64,000 bases of DNA from Ectobius pallidus (Eukaryota; Arthropoda; Insecta; Blattodea; Ectobiidae): assembly GCA_964059195.1 (NCBI GenBank), contig CAXKWD010000002.1, positions 148,693,042 to 148,757,041 on the forward strand. Reading direction: 5' to 3'. The position numbers and the translations under genes were made by a program. The notes beneath the pieces were generated by a model, which saw only the letters and a list, made by a program, of their open reading frames with translations, was not told the DNA's origin and made no database searches. Of the stretch, positions 10,065-20,775 are shown piece by piece (within the stretch, counting starts at the first letter, position 1; each line of letters starts with the position of its first letter).

Positions 10065-11052
10065 CTATAAAAATAAAGTACGCCACATGACAGACTGCAC
10101 AATAACTATATGTTGCACAACTGTTTTGAACAATGACATGTGTTTTTTCATAGTAGAGGTTTTACAAATGAAGAAAGCCTTTGGTAAGTTTCCTTTTAAT
10201 TACAAGAGTTTTTCTGCTCTTGGATCAGTAGATATAATAAACTGGAAAATCCACACTTCTAAGGCTAAATAGTGTTAATTAATTGCCAAAAATGTATCTA
10301 AATTAAAGTGGTCCTTCCTAAGAATTTTCTGTTTACATTTCAAATCTCTGTATTATTTGCTAAATCAGACTGCTGAGCAATGGATGTAGGAGAAAGTAAC
10401 TGCATCATGCCCACAAAAGTCCACCTTAGTTGCACAATCCAAACATCTCGTTTAGCGACTCGTTGTAGTTATTAACCAAACACATGCTGCATCACATATC
10501 GGCAAGTATAAAGTCTTGTTACATGTTTTATGTCCAATACCGTAACATTTTGTAGAGAATCGAAGCTGCTTGTCTTGAGCAGATAACAAGTACGAATCAT
10601 TCAGTGGGCACTGTATATATTGAGAAGAAAAGCCGAGAGAACCCAAATGAATAGAAGACTGCCGATCACAATAGTTTGTGGAGTGCGGGAGGCAAGGAGG
10701 AACGACGGATATCGAGAAGAGAGAGATGGATGTAAGTGAGCGAGGCATAGCTTGTAAGCAGCGGGAAGAAGGGGAGAACATGACTTGCCGAAAACTGGAC
10801 TGAGGGAGATGGCGCACATTTGAGCACTCCCCTGCCGAAAACTGGACCGAGGGAAAGAGATGGCGCACATTTGATCACTCACCAACAGATGTCAGACATA
10901 TACTTGCGGCATGCAAGACTGCTTCTCAAGTCCAAGATCACTGCATATCACTGTCAGTAAAGTTACAGCGCGCGGAGAATGAATGTAGCAGATGAAATTT
11001 ACTGTTCCTGGCTAATTGAACCCTAGTTTTCTTGATAAAAGTCCATAGTGTG
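10065..11052. other. intron sequence; inverted fragment of a dispersed repeat
   Basis: Contains no gene. Around 10430-10500 is an inverted match to 15970-16045 (shared word caatccaaacatctcg and tagcgactcgt), showing a dispersed repeat on both sides of the BEL element. The minus-strand frames at 10452-10885 arise from the duplicated unit at 10785-10883 and are not recognised. Confidence 0.4.
10785..10883. repeat. two-copy tandem repeat (~47-50 bp unit)
   Basis: The unit tgccgaaaactggac, followed by gagggagatggcgcacattt, occurs twice in tandem with a small insertion in the second copy. It gives rise to the repetitive minus-strand frames here. Confidence 0.75.
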
Positions 11053-11982
11053 TGTTGGAGCAAGCTACCTGTTTTACTAGTATTTTTATACATGTCTAGT
11101 TAGTCTTTCTGTTCAAACTCTCCGCTAAATCTATTTTCACTTATTCAGCAGTTGTAGCGGATTGATACGTGTTCTTAGTGCTCTTTCTCCGGTCATACTT
11201 CCGGCAGGTGCATATTTGAGAGGCCTCGTGCCTATTCATCAGCGTCACGTCAGATCACATAAAGCAGTCGTGTGAATCGCTTCTCTTCAATTCGCTCCTT
11301 TTCAAGACAATAGCAGCAGTGGCTTTTGCTCTTAAATCGCGAATTAGTACACAATACTTCAAGATACAAGTATTGTCGTGTGCGAGTAATTAAGTTACAC
11401 TAATTACAGTAATTTCAATAGTCTCAGCTTCATAGATCCGTCTTGAAGCTCGTATATAGTTCGAGAGCATTGTGCAACCACACGCGTTCACATTGAATCA
11501 GCTATACAGTGTAATTAATATCAAGAATACTTATTCTACAGTGCTTCCATTAATTCGGGACAGAATTCCGAGTGTTTTGATATAAGAATCAGTACGGGCA
11601 TAAATACAGAATATTTATTGCCACGTGGCCGAAATTACGCGCCAAATCGCAGTACAGTGTTTATTGCAAGTTACGCAATCTTATTTCAGCTTATATTTCA
11701 TTTAGTTCTTCAATCAGTTCTCAATCATTTATTTAAGTGCATTATTTAAACCTATATCGTGTGAATAAAGTTCCATAGTTTTGTTACATGTATAAGGTTT
11801 ATTTCCAATATTACATTCCGTGGACCTCTGTTCCCAGCGACCTCGATAAGTCCATCTAGCTCTCCTCCTTTTGTTATTATTGCTAAGGCAATAATTGGTC
11901 CTCCTACCAGAGATTCTATTTAACATCCCTACCTATCATTTTCCCTCTACGGCAGGGTTATATGCCGTTCTTGTACCCAACA
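11053..11982 (+). repeat. 5' LTR of BEL/Pao element
   Basis: 930 bp, TG...CA ends. It lacks about 20 bp (around 11258) that are present in the 3' LTR at 14950-14970. Otherwise only scattered single-base differences were noticed. Confidence 0.9.
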
Positions 11983-11984
11983 TT

Positions 11985-12002
11985 TGGTCGACTCCGGGCA
12001 TC
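11985..12002 (+). promoter_or_regulatory. candidate primer-binding site of BEL element
   Basis: The sequence tggtcgactccgggcatc begins three bases after the LTR. It starts with TGG, complementary to a tRNA 3' CCA end. The tRNA species was not identified. Confidence 0.5.
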
Positions 12003-12363
12003 GGATGTAATTTGGACTCTCACACGTGTACGGTTTCTTCTCGGTATCGCTCTACCATCGTAACGGATTTCCGAATCCAAGCATCTTCACGGGTCCGCCC
12101 TATAGATCACATAGCAACCGCGTTCGGACGGCAAAAGAATTCCAGCAACCCTGAATTCATGGTCCAGGTTGTCATCAAGCAGCAGTGCCCAGTCACTCCA
12201 AGTAGCAGTAGGAACTACAAGACTTCAGTCTACAAGTTCATGCAAGACGGCAGTGTGCAGTGCTTTAAGTTATCATCCAGCAAGCGGTGATTAGATCAGC
12301 AAGATTCTTCAGCAGCGAAGAATAAAAACATTCAACTTTCACAAGAATTGTCTTCCTTTCAAC

Positions 12364-13686
12364 ATGGAAAAGGATCTTCGAGCTTTAATTAAACGCAGAG
12401 CTATCATCAGACGCGAGCTTACTTTTCTACAGAAGTCGTGTGATACTGCAAACGAAGAAACAGATGTGTTTTTACTAAAGGTGAAGTTCGACAAATTGAA
12501 TGAAGTATGGGACAAATATGACATTGTTCAAACGCAAATAGAATCTCTTGTGGAAGCAGAAACAGATTTGGATGAACATGCAGAATACAAGGAAGTAATG
12601 ATGAATGGTTACTTCGAGTTAAAGGCTAAACTCAGTGCTATCATATGTCATCATGAACAGCCAATGCACAGTACAAGTTCTCATCACAGTGAACAATCAC
12701 ACCACAACAGTGATATATCACATCACAATTCGCATTCTTGCAATGCACAGAACAAAGTCAGACCTCTTCCTACCTTAGAATTACCGACCTTCTCTGGCGA
12801 TGTGACCAATTTCAAACATTTCTACGACACATTCAGCAGTCTCGTAGTAAACAATGAATCGCTAGACCCAATCCAAAAATATCATTACCTCCTAGCGGCG
12901 CTTAAGGAGCAAGCGCACGTCCTAATTCAAAATCTGCCTGTTACCAGTGACAATTTCCCAGTAGCATGGAAATTGATTTGTGATCGCTACAATAATACAA
13001 GATTGATAGCCACATCACATGTGCAGCAATTGTTATCATTACCAACAATGAAAACAGATAATGTAACAGAACTGAGGAACCTTCTTAACAGTTTTCAGAG
13101 CAACCTAAACGCAGTAGAAGCTCTATCATTAGAAGTTCCGCTACATGAAGTTCTCCTAACGCAGCTTCTGTTAAATAATCTTACAGACAGCACGCGCCAA
13201 GAATTTGAGAGTAAAATCGACTCACAGCATTTTACGTCTCTTCAAGAGCTCATAAATTTCCTAGAATCTAAAGCACACTCATTAGAGATTCTAGCGATTT
13301 CTAGCAACATGTCCAGCCCATCACCTACAAGAAAGGTTGAGCTGCGATCACATCAACACACTGTCCATGAATCGCGACAGTCGTATACTGGTGCAAACAG
13401 CTTGTCCTGTTCATATTGTCAAGAGAATCACAAGCTGTACCATTGTGAGGAATTTCGACAGCTTCCAGTCAACGAGCGAAGGAATTTTGTCAAGTCTCAG
13501 CACCTGTGTGTAAACTGCTTCTCATCGAATCATCGGGTACACCAGTGCAATTTAGAATCATTTTGCAATTGTGGCAAATCAGTGCATAGTCAACTCTTGC
13601 ATAATGACATGAATAGGGTTTCTTCCCCGAATGATTCTCTCTCTCAACGGCAGACGAAGAGCCATAGGTGCATTCCTTTGTGGTAA
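12364..13686 (+). CDS. gag: BEL/Pao Gag polyprotein
   Basis: A 440-codon frame starting with MEKDLRALIKRRA after a long leader. Residues 1-95 are charged and helical, probably coiled coil. Residues 97-125 are unusually His-rich (HHSEQSHHNSDISHHNS). From about 134 comes the BEL Gag signature LPTLELPTFSGD, followed by the DUF1759-type capsid region to about 310. Residues 349-405 hold Cys/His knuckles (SYCQENHKLYHC, LCVNCFSSNHRVHQC, CNCGKSVH). Gag packages element RNA into virus-like particles in the cytoplasm. The frame ends in CIPLW-stop where a one-base shift would carry it into a second knuckle array (13687-14270). No Pol follows. Confidence 0.9.
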   Translation: MEKDLRALIKRRAIIRRELTFLQKSCDTANEETDVFLLKVKFDKLNEVWDKYDIVQTQIESLVEAETDLDEHAEYKEVMMNGYFELKAKLSAIICHHEQPMHSTSSHHSEQSHHNSDISHHNSHSCNAQNKVRPLPTLELPTFSGDVTNFKHFYDTFSSLVVNNESLDPIQKYHYLLAALKEQAHVLIQNLPVTSDNFPVAWKLICDRYNNTRLIATSHVQQLLSLPTMKTDNVTELRNLLNSFQSNLNAVEALSLEVPLHEVLLTQLLLNNLTDSTRQEFESKIDSQHFTSLQELINFLESKAHSLEILAISSNMSSPSPTRKVELRSHQHTVHESRQSYTGANSLSCSYCQENHKLYHCEEFRQLPVNERRNFVKSQHLCVNCFSSNHRVHQCNLESFCNCGKSVHSQLLHNDMNRVSSPNDSLSQRQTKSHRCIPLW

Positions 13687-14270
13687 CGAGTAAATCTTCA
13701 CAACGGCAAGTCTGTCTTCAGTGTAAACAAAGACATGCTTTACACAAATGCAACAAATTTCGCAAACTTACAGTACAACAGCGTTGGAGCGTTGTACGAT
13801 CCAAGAAACTGTGCTTTAATTGCTTCTCATCTTAACATAAAGTACAACGGTGTGCACTACCTTCTTATTGCAGCAAGTTATTAAATTTTACACATAAGCA
13901 AGGTCAATCTCCATCCTACGCATTCACATGCTTTGATATCAGTCGAAGTAAACAGAATACTTCACATATTAGCCATTCTAAAGCAGTTAGAATTCGCAGC
14001 AACTCAAGTACGGCATCTATTCACAAGCAGAGCCAACGCTTCGAGAGAAAAAGACTCAATGCAGCAGTTTGTAAATCATTTCGCAACAACTACGTTTCCT
14101 GCAAGAATAGGAACGAACATGTGAATACATCCCATCACAATGAATCTTTCAACAATCAAGAAAGGTTTAGTACAAGTGACAGTGGAAACTCAAAGTGTAA
14201 AGTAGATCCATTCTACAGAGCCTTAAATTCTCGCAACAACACCTATTCGTGTGTGTCTTCTTCAAAGTAA
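13687..14270 (+). pseudogene. second Cys-knuckle array of BEL Gag, out of frame
   Basis: Shifting frame at the Gag stop gives VTSKSSQRQVCLQCKQRHAL, then HKC, then a second LCFNCFSS motif, an in-frame stop, and HKVQRC. This is a diverged repeat of the Gag knuckle block (residues 349-397). It is followed by an Arg/Ser/Asn-rich tail ending near 14270. It may be a normal Gag extension now broken by a frameshift, or a duplicated nucleocapsid. No protease motif is seen. Confidence 0.55.
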
Positions 14271-14732
14271 GAGAAAGACCATTTTATCAAGGCATCTTAT
14301 GAAATTCAGCTAACACGTTCAACACATTACATTCAATGGTTAAAAAGGGTCTTTCTCCCTTATTTCAAATCCCAGTGATATTAACATAAAATCATCAGCT
14401 GTGCCTTGATTAATATACAGAAATCATCATGCATTTCTTTAATAAGCTTCTACAGCTTAGCATGTCTACAAATTGTGTTTCAACAAGCATCATGATTTTC
14501 TTCACTACATGTGTTATTGCTCCAGCTGTTATGTACAAGTCGAAGCTTCTTCACTTAAGGATACTATTATCTTCCTGGAGTCCAGTCATCATTCGCATAG
14601 ACCTTCACAGCCCTACGTGTGTTGCCAGTCTAGTAGTGTAGAGTCAGTGCTTTTCAGTGTTACATACAAAAGTGTATTTTAGTCATTATAGCTTGCTCTT
14701 TATTTCTTTTTCTTAAAGCCTTGTGCTTTAAC

Positions 14733-14740
14733 GGGGGGAG
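14733..14740 (+). promoter_or_regulatory. polypurine tract of BEL element
   Basis: The run ggggggag lies four bases before the 3' LTR, where plus-strand priming is expected. Confidence 0.6.
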
Positions 14741-14744
14741 TATA

Positions 14745-15694
14745 TGTTGGAGCAAGCTACCTGTTTTACTAGTATTTTTATACATGTCTTGTTAGTCTTT
14801 CTGTTCAAACTCTCCGCTAAATCTATTTTCACTTATTCAGCAGTTGTAGCGGATTGATACGTGTTCTTAGCGCTCCTTCTCCGGTCATACTTCCGGCAGG
14901 TGCATATTTGAGAGGCCTCGTGCCTATTCATCGGCGTCACGCCAGATCAGCCAGCGTCTAGCATTCACATAAAGCAGTCGTGTGAATCGCTTCTCTTCAA
15001 TTCGCGCCTTTTCAAGACAATAGCAGCAGTGGCTTTTGCTCTTAAATCGCGAATTAGTACACAATACTTTTCAAGATACAAGTATTGTCGGGTGCGAGTA
15101 ATTAAGTTACACTAATTACAGTAATTCCAATAGTCTCAGCTTCATAGATCCGTCTTGAAGCTCGTATATAGTTCGAGAGCATTGTGCAACCACACGCGTT
15201 CACATTGAATCAGCTATACAGTGTAATTAATATCAAGAATACTTATTCTACAGTGCTTCCATTAATTCGGGACAGAATTCCGAGTGTTTTGATATAGAAT
15301 CAGTACAGGCATAAATACAGAATATTTATTGCCACGTGGCCGAAATTACGCGCCAAATCGCAATACAGTGTTTATTGCAAGTTACGCAATCTTATTTCAG
15401 CGTATATTTCATTTAGTTCTTCAATCAGTTCTCAATCATTTATTTAAGTGCATTATTTAAACCTATATCGTGTGAATAAAAGTTCCATAGTTTTGTTACA
15501 TGTTTAAGGTTTATTTCCAATATTACATTCCGTGGACCTCTGTTCCCAGCGACCTCGATAAGTTCATCTAGCTCTCCTCCTTTTGTTATTATTGCTAAGG
15601 CAATAATTGGTCCTCCTACCAGAGATTCTATTTAACATCCCTACCTATCATTTTCCCTCTACGGCAGGGTTATATGCCGTTCTTGTACCCAACA
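14745..15694 (+). repeat. 3' LTR of BEL/Pao element
   Basis: 950 bp, starts TGTTGGAG and ends CCCAACA, followed by GTGTG. It is the same sequence as the 5' LTR with a ~20-bp extra segment and a few substitutions. Confidence 0.9.
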
Positions 15695-17083
15695 GTGTGT
15701 TAAAACTAGCTTCAGTTAGAACGCCCAAAAGTAAAGGGAACAAAAATCCTCAACTACGGTCTGCATTACCACCTATTTGAAGCGGCCGGCCCTTCAGGCC
15801 GAAATAAGTAGGTTTTTTCACCTTTAATTCAAAATCAGGGTGTACGAACTGCTGAAAATTTAAGGTGAACAGAACTACTGTGTTTCAAAGAAAGGCTGGG
15901 TCAATAATAATAAGTTTTATTTGCAATATAACAATTTCAAAATATAGCAATGCCATTTACTGTATACTCACCGATATATGATACAGTATGTGCAGCATAA
16001 CTACGAGTCGCTAAGCGAGATGTTTGGATTGTTGACATTGGTGCCTCGCCTCATCATGTGACAGTGTGCTGGGGACGCATGTGGATAGCGTCGCTTGCTT
16101 TTTTGTCTCTGCTTTGACATGGTCACCATCACATCTTTATGGAGCTTTCTGCTCAGGGTAAATCGGTTTTGATACTTGTATCATTATTTATCTTCTGTAG
16201 ACAGGTAAGTGTCTGGTCTAAGATATTTAGCGTGGATTAAGATAATAATCTCCCCTTTTCTCCCAATTATTATTCAGATATAATTAATATTAAAATGTAT
16301 GCTTATAGCGTTCCCCCCTTTTCTCTTCAAGCTTATGATTTTTTAATTCTGCTTTAACCGATTGGTCAGTTAATACTTTGACACTTCCCCCCCCTGTACT
16401 TCCTTTGTTTAATATAAATACAAATTTGTATAGTCCCCTTCGTTATATTATGTACATTTTATCCTCTGCTTCGTTCACCTGTTTTCAGATGGCCGTATAG
16501 TTTCATTTTTTTTGGGGGGGGGCTTCCATAAGGTTGGCGTCATGTTGGGGAAAATTATTCCAGAGCCCCTTTTTCAATCCACGGGTGGTAGTTGAAAATT
16601 GTATTTGTTATTTTTATGTAAATTGGATATTAAAATGAAATCTATTTTAGGTGTGCCATCCAGAGTATGTGTGTGTGAGTGTATGTTTGTGTTTTATTCA
16701 AGGAATAATATTTAGTAATGAAATTTATTAACAAGATTTAAAAAAAAAAATAGGAATTAGAGTTTTTGCCCTTTAGCATTTCATTTTAATGTTCCATTTT
16801 GTTTTAATAAACAGGGCATTAAGTTTCTTCCACTCTTCCTTTTCGAAGCATGCACATTCATGTCAGCATGGATCCGATGGTTCAGATTGACCGAGCCTGC
16901 CTATGGATTGTATTTGTGTTTTTTCCTCTGGGGTGGGGCCGTTAATTTAAGTACCACTTAGGGTGGGTCACCAGGATCGCTTTCACTGAGTCTGGGTGCA
17001 ATGAAGAGAGGGAGAATCTTTGCATCTAGAGACTTGAAGTTCTGTTGAAGCTGAGGTAAGTCGCCAGCATCAAGGGTCTTTAA
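15695..17083. other. intron sequence with dispersed repeat and possible LTR-like block
   Basis: 15826-15966 is an inverted copy of 41985-42115. The region near 16515-16560 has a T8G10 run followed by tgttggggaaaatt, which looks like a polypurine tract plus the start of a gypsy-type LTR. No matching second LTR was found after 23.9 kb, so this is unproven. No gene is seen. Confidence 0.35.
15826..15966 (-). repeat. dispersed repeat, inverted copy at 41985-42115
   Basis: Shared words in inverted orientation include cagttcgtatgccctgattt, cacagtagttctgttcacc and aaatggcatt. The two copies are 26 kb apart, one on each side of the 26.7-37.6 kb composite element. The family is not identified. Confidence 0.7.
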
Positions 17084-17927
17084 CCCTTCCCGGGCGGAAT
17101 CCCATATATGGGACGCCTGTCCGATGCCTCCAGCGCGGATCCCATATATGGGTTCTCTGACCGACTCATAATGTGACCGGCTCTTCTCACGCACTAAGTA
17201 CGTAAAATCTTCAACAGATGGCAGGAGAATGTTCTCTTATCCACTGTGACTTGGGAATTCCCCAATATACGTGCCCAGGACGATTTTAGTAGAGGATTTC
17301 AGTGGCCGGGCGTAACTAGTGAACAGCGTGCACTTTTTGTTCCGTGTTTTCCCCTTATTTTCGGTAAAATTGCAAAAAGAAAGTGTCCCACAGATTCTGA
17401 AACTGAAGAATTAAGTATTCAAAGTTTTAGTGAAGTGTCAGAATTATCATTTAGCGATAGTAAGGGATGTTTTTCCGAGATCGCTACCGGCAGCGTTAAT
17501 GAGAGTGAGAGCGACGTAAGTGACACTGGAGGCAATCGTGCGCCCTGCTCTATAGAAGTGAGTAATTTTGATGCAGGCACATCATCTATTACTACAATAT
17601 ATAATATCCAGCAAGGGCCAGTTCTCCCTTCTGATTTTGAACAAAATACTGATCCAATTGATAATCATAGCCCACTGTATGCCTATGTAAACTTATAATG
17701 CGCTCAGTGAGACTTGTGCCGTTTCCGCATAAACATTTTCTCGCTAAATACTAAAAATCGGTCTTAGAGCAGATTAGGGGCAGAATTCTGCAAAACTCCA
17801 AGGTATATGTTGATTTTATGCATGAATTCGTGATTTAAGATACTTTCAATTGGTATTTCATTAACTTATTTTATTCTTTAAAAATGCCTTCCGCCCACAG
17901 CCATAAAACATCGCCGCCCGCGAAGGG
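17084..17927. mobile_element. piggyBac-like element, TTAA target duplication
   Basis: The ends read cccttcccgggcgg and, reversed, cccttcgcgggcgg, and are flanked by TTAA at 17080-17083 and 17928-17931. The exact TTAA duplication and CCY-type inverted repeats are the hallmark of piggyBac. The left subterminal region holds two copies of cccatatatggg (17101-17153). It carries one reading frame resembling the N-terminal part of a piggyBac transposase; the catalytic DDD domain is absent, so it is an internal deletion derivative. Confidence 0.8.
17246..17698 (+). CDS. N-terminal fragment of piggyBac-like transposase
   Basis: A 150-codon frame inside the TTAA-flanked element. It contains KRKCPTDSETEELSIQSFSE followed by a long acidic, Ser/Glu/Asp-rich stretch (residues about 45-105). 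Acidic, low-complexity N-termini starting with a KRK/K-rich patch are usual in piggyBac transposases. The frame ends before any catalytic Asp region. The start codon is arbitrary; translation could begin at an internal Met or upstream. Probably not functional alone; identification depends mainly on the TTAA/TIR context. Confidence 0.5.
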   Translation: MTWEFPNIRAQDDFSRGFQWPGVTSEQRALFVPCFPLIFGKIAKRKCPTDSETEELSIQSFSEVSELSFSDSKGCFSEIATGSVNESESDVSDTGGNRAPCSIEVSNFDAGTSSITTIYNIQQGPVLPSDFEQNTDPIDNHSPLYAYVNL

Positions 17928-18176
17928 TTAAAGGTTTTTTTCTAGACAACCAACTCATGGGAATTATGGGTAAGCTGTGATATGGTGTTGGGAGGTGGGT
18001 CTTAACCTAAAGCTGCAGTCATATTGTATAATATTACAATAATTTTGGAGATATTAGGAACACATCTCTTGAATATGATAGTTTGTTCCAGAACTCGGTT
18101 TAACTTGGTAAGACTGTTGGTTTTATAGCTCTTCTAGCTTTGGGACAGTATGTGGTTAACATATTTCTAACCTAAA

Positions 18177-18506
18177 ATGGAGTCTAGACTGAATATTCCC
18201 ATCGAATTTATGCTCAAAGCTGACCTCCTGTATGAGTTACGAATACGAGGCGTGGAAGTCGACCCAGATTACTCTGTGCCAAATTTGGCGAGGGTATTAA
18301 AAGAAAACTTGTCTCTTCCAGCTGACACTTTTAAATGTCCTAATATTAAGCCCCAAGTAGAGATAGCTGCTTCGATAAATAAAACTGAGGAAATTTTGGA
18401 GCAGTTTCAGGAATTTCAAGTAGACTCAAAGTTATCTCTTAAGCAGGTTAGAAGTTTATTGGCTAAACTAAACAAAATTTTTAATTACATAATGGATTGG
18501 GCATAG
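18177..18506 (+). pseudogene. gypsy Gag N-terminal fragment
   Basis: A 109-codon frame, MESRLNIPIEFMLKADLLYE, with a SAP-like 'LR.RGV......L...L' pattern at residues 20-45, seen at the N-terminus of some gypsy Gags. It stops at the edge of the 18507-18970 insertion. Confidence 0.5.
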
Positions 18507-18970
18507 GTAATCAAACGAACAAATAATAATTACTTTCGTGCTTTGTTGTATAAAAATAAAACTAAAAGTTACGAGATCACGGTATACTATGAAGCAACCA
18601 TCCATGAATGTTGTGACAGTGCTGTCAATAGTGCTTATAAAACATAGTTAACTTCATTCAGGTAAGTTAACAGAATAGAATAGAATAAAAGCACACCAAC
18701 TGGCTTGCACCGAACAGAAATTGTGTTTTAATCAATGTACATTTCTATTATTTCAATTTACAAACAAGTTATGTTGTATAAAGTAATGTGTTTTCATGCC
18801 GCTTAGTGGCAGCAATTACTGCACACTGAAACTTACATGCCCAGTAACGAGAACACGATTTTACCCCGCGATCCCTACAAGAGTATTGTAAGATAAACAG
18901 CCGTGATTGGTCTATATCCGAAGAATTGCTTAGTGTTATTGGTCATTATCAAACATGCGGCGTATGAGTG
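18507..18970. mobile_element. MITE-like dispersed repeat, related copies at 57180-58335
   Basis: The sequence matches, in inverted orientation, two or more partial copies at 57370-57900 and 57950-58335. Shared words include taataattactttcgtgc, ggcttgcaccgaa, aacaagttatgttgtataaa and ggcgtatgagt. It interrupts gypsy Gag. It has no coding capacity and no clear terminal inverted repeats; its class is unknown. Confidence 0.65.
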
Positions 18971-18988
18971 GACTAGTCAGCTTTAGAG

Positions 18989-19876
18989 ATGTCCCCTGAG
19001 CATGTGGACTTGCTTTCAGCCCTAAAGGAAGGAATTCTAGAACAAAGAGATATTTCGAAGCGGGATAGTTCTAATTTGCTTGTAACGGCTCCCCTTAATG
19101 CAGAAAATTCAACTGAAGCTCTATTTAATTCTTCAAATCCTTTTGTTCAGCCAGTGGTCTCTGTAGTACCCTCTCTGCCAACTGGGGTCGTTAGAGAAGC
19201 TGTAAGTAACGATTGGAGTCGGGAGTTTGCGAGATTACCTCATCCTTTGGGAAAACTTTTCTAAGGTTTAGATAGACATAATGATCATTCCTTAGATGCG
19301 ATTGTAGCTTTTCTGATAATTTTGGTCAAAGTTCGTACTAAGGCAGAACTTTTCTCATGTAGTCACGGTCAAGTCCTGGCCATGCTTTTCGCAGGTTTGA
19401 AGGAAACTTGAGAGAGTTGGCCACAGTAGCTGTCCAAGAAGGGACAGACTTGTGGAAGTTCCAGCAAACTTTGTTACATTATTGTCCCTCCTCGCGCTAA
19501 ACCTGCTTTATTGGCAAAACATTATTACAGAGTTCAGGGTGAAGCAGAAAACTTGTCAGAGTATATTACTCAGATAAAGACATATGCCGCAATCTTTTTT
19601 TTTTTGCAACCGTCAAAAACTGACATGGTAACAAATATTTTAGATAGTCCTTCTCCTGCTACAAGGAGTAGAATTGTTTTCAAAAAGAAGCCTAGTAGTT
19701 TGGCAGAGCTGGACTTGTGTGCTCGCATTAATTTAGTGAATTATTCTGACTCACTTAGAGCTGTGGCACTGAGAAATCAGGCAAGTCTAAGCCGTCCAGC
19801 GGCTGATACCATGGGTAGGGCTGGAGAAAACCTCCGTTACAATAAGGCTGATTCCAGACTTGGCTATTATTGTTAG
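18989..19876 (+). pseudogene. gypsy Gag middle/C-terminal region, broken
   Basis: Two open segments (18989-19264 and 19511-19876) are separated by frameshifts. The second reads AKHYYRVQGEAENLSEYITQ and continues with a capsid-like 'F.PSKTDMVTNILD...P..RSRI' block, typical of gypsy Gag capsid. A T-run near 19600 and several stops show decay. Confidence 0.6.
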
Positions 19877-20091
19877 GAGACCGGGCCATGTGTTACGGAA
19901 TTGTCTAACTGGACCAATTAGAAGAGAAAATTACCACAGAGATCCACCACTCAAGTGGCGGATAATCATCCCAATTTGAGACGTGACGGAAATTCCTTCA
20001 GATGGCCAAGACAGTTGCAGTATTCTCTGTACTGTCTCTCGACATGTGAGAGGGCTGATGCTATGGAGGTTTAGGGTTTACTGATAAAGCA

Positions 20092-20427
20092 TTGCCTTTT
20101 GTGAACATTCAGTGTGGTCCCATAGACGCTATTGCTTTGGTAGATTTTGGCTCCTCACTAAATATTATTTCTAATAAAACTTATTTGTGCATGCGTAAAC
20201 TTGGCAAGATTCCTGAAGTAAAAGCAGATAACATTCCGTGCTCAGTAGCCAATACTCAACCGTTGGTGTTTTTGGGATGGTTGAAGATCAAAATCAACAG
20301 ATTTTCTTGGACCGTTAAATTCTGGGTGGCACCTAAACTTTCAGTGCCCATAATATTAGGTGTTCCGTTTTGTAATGCTAATGCTAGATTTCTTGCAGGT
20401 ACAAGTATATTTTGCTTTTGCACCTGA
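20092..20427 (+). pseudogene. gypsy retropepsin (aspartic protease)
   Basis: Encodes ALVDFGSSLNIIS near residue 16, in the position of the retropepsin D-T-G-(S/A) active site; here the Thr is Phe, so the triad is altered. A later ILG-V-FC block (PIILGVPFCNANARF) matches the C-terminal I-L-G motif. This protease would process Gag-Pol; the substitution suggests loss of activity. Confidence 0.65.
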
Positions 20428-20523
20428 AGGTAAAATTCTGCAGCTGAAGCTTTAGAGAACCAAACCGAGAGGGAGGTCTTGCTACCAGCTGACCATGAGG
20501 AATGTACTCCTTGAATTTCTGGT

Positions 20524-20766
20524 TTGAAAAATGACTCCATTAATCATCTTTCCGATGATCAAAAGGAAATTTTGGTCAGTATCGTAGATCTATTTGATGA
20601 TGTTTTGACTCCTGAGTTGGGATTAACCCACATTATGAAATATGAAATTGAGTTGTTGGGCCAGTCACCAGTTCGCAGGCCCCCATACCGGTTGTCTCTG
20701 CCAAAATTAAGGATTATAAGAGAGCATATCAAAGAAATGTTGCAACAAGGTGTAATTAGTTTCTAA
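20524..20766 (+). pseudogene. gypsy reverse transcriptase, N-terminal part
   Basis: Reads HIMKYEIELLGQSPVRRPPY, then RLSLPKLRIIREHIKEMLQQ and GVIS, the standard start of a gypsy RT (H..EL....P.R..PYR......I..M...GVI..S). Interrupted directly afterwards by the pogo-type element at 20776. The continuing RT resumes at about 21637. Confidence 0.75.
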
Positions 20767-20775
20767 ATATAACTA

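Larger units (their letters stand above)
11053..15694 (+). mobile_element. BEL/Pao LTR retrotransposon, Gag-only, young
   Basis: Two nearly identical LTRs (11053-11982 and 14745-15694) start TGTTGGAG and end CCCAACA. They are flanked by the 5-bp duplication GTGTG on both sides. A candidate primer-binding site follows the 5' LTR and a purine tract precedes the 3' LTR. The internal region is only about 2.76 kb and holds a BEL-type Gag. There is no protease, reverse transcriptase, RNase H or integrase, so the element depends on another BEL for mobility. LTR similarity is very high apart from one ~20-bp gap, so insertion is recent relative to neighbours. Confidence 0.9.

Noticed and set aside
10452..10885. 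Three overlapping minus-strand frames with repeated 'CAPSLS...VQFSA' pieces
   Set aside because: Caused by the two-copy tandem repeat at 10785-10883; no protein family recognised.
11895..12290. 131-codon plus-strand frame across the BEL LTR end and leader
   Set aside because: Starts inside the LTR and crosses the primer-binding site; no Gag similarity. The Gag start at 12364 is preferred.
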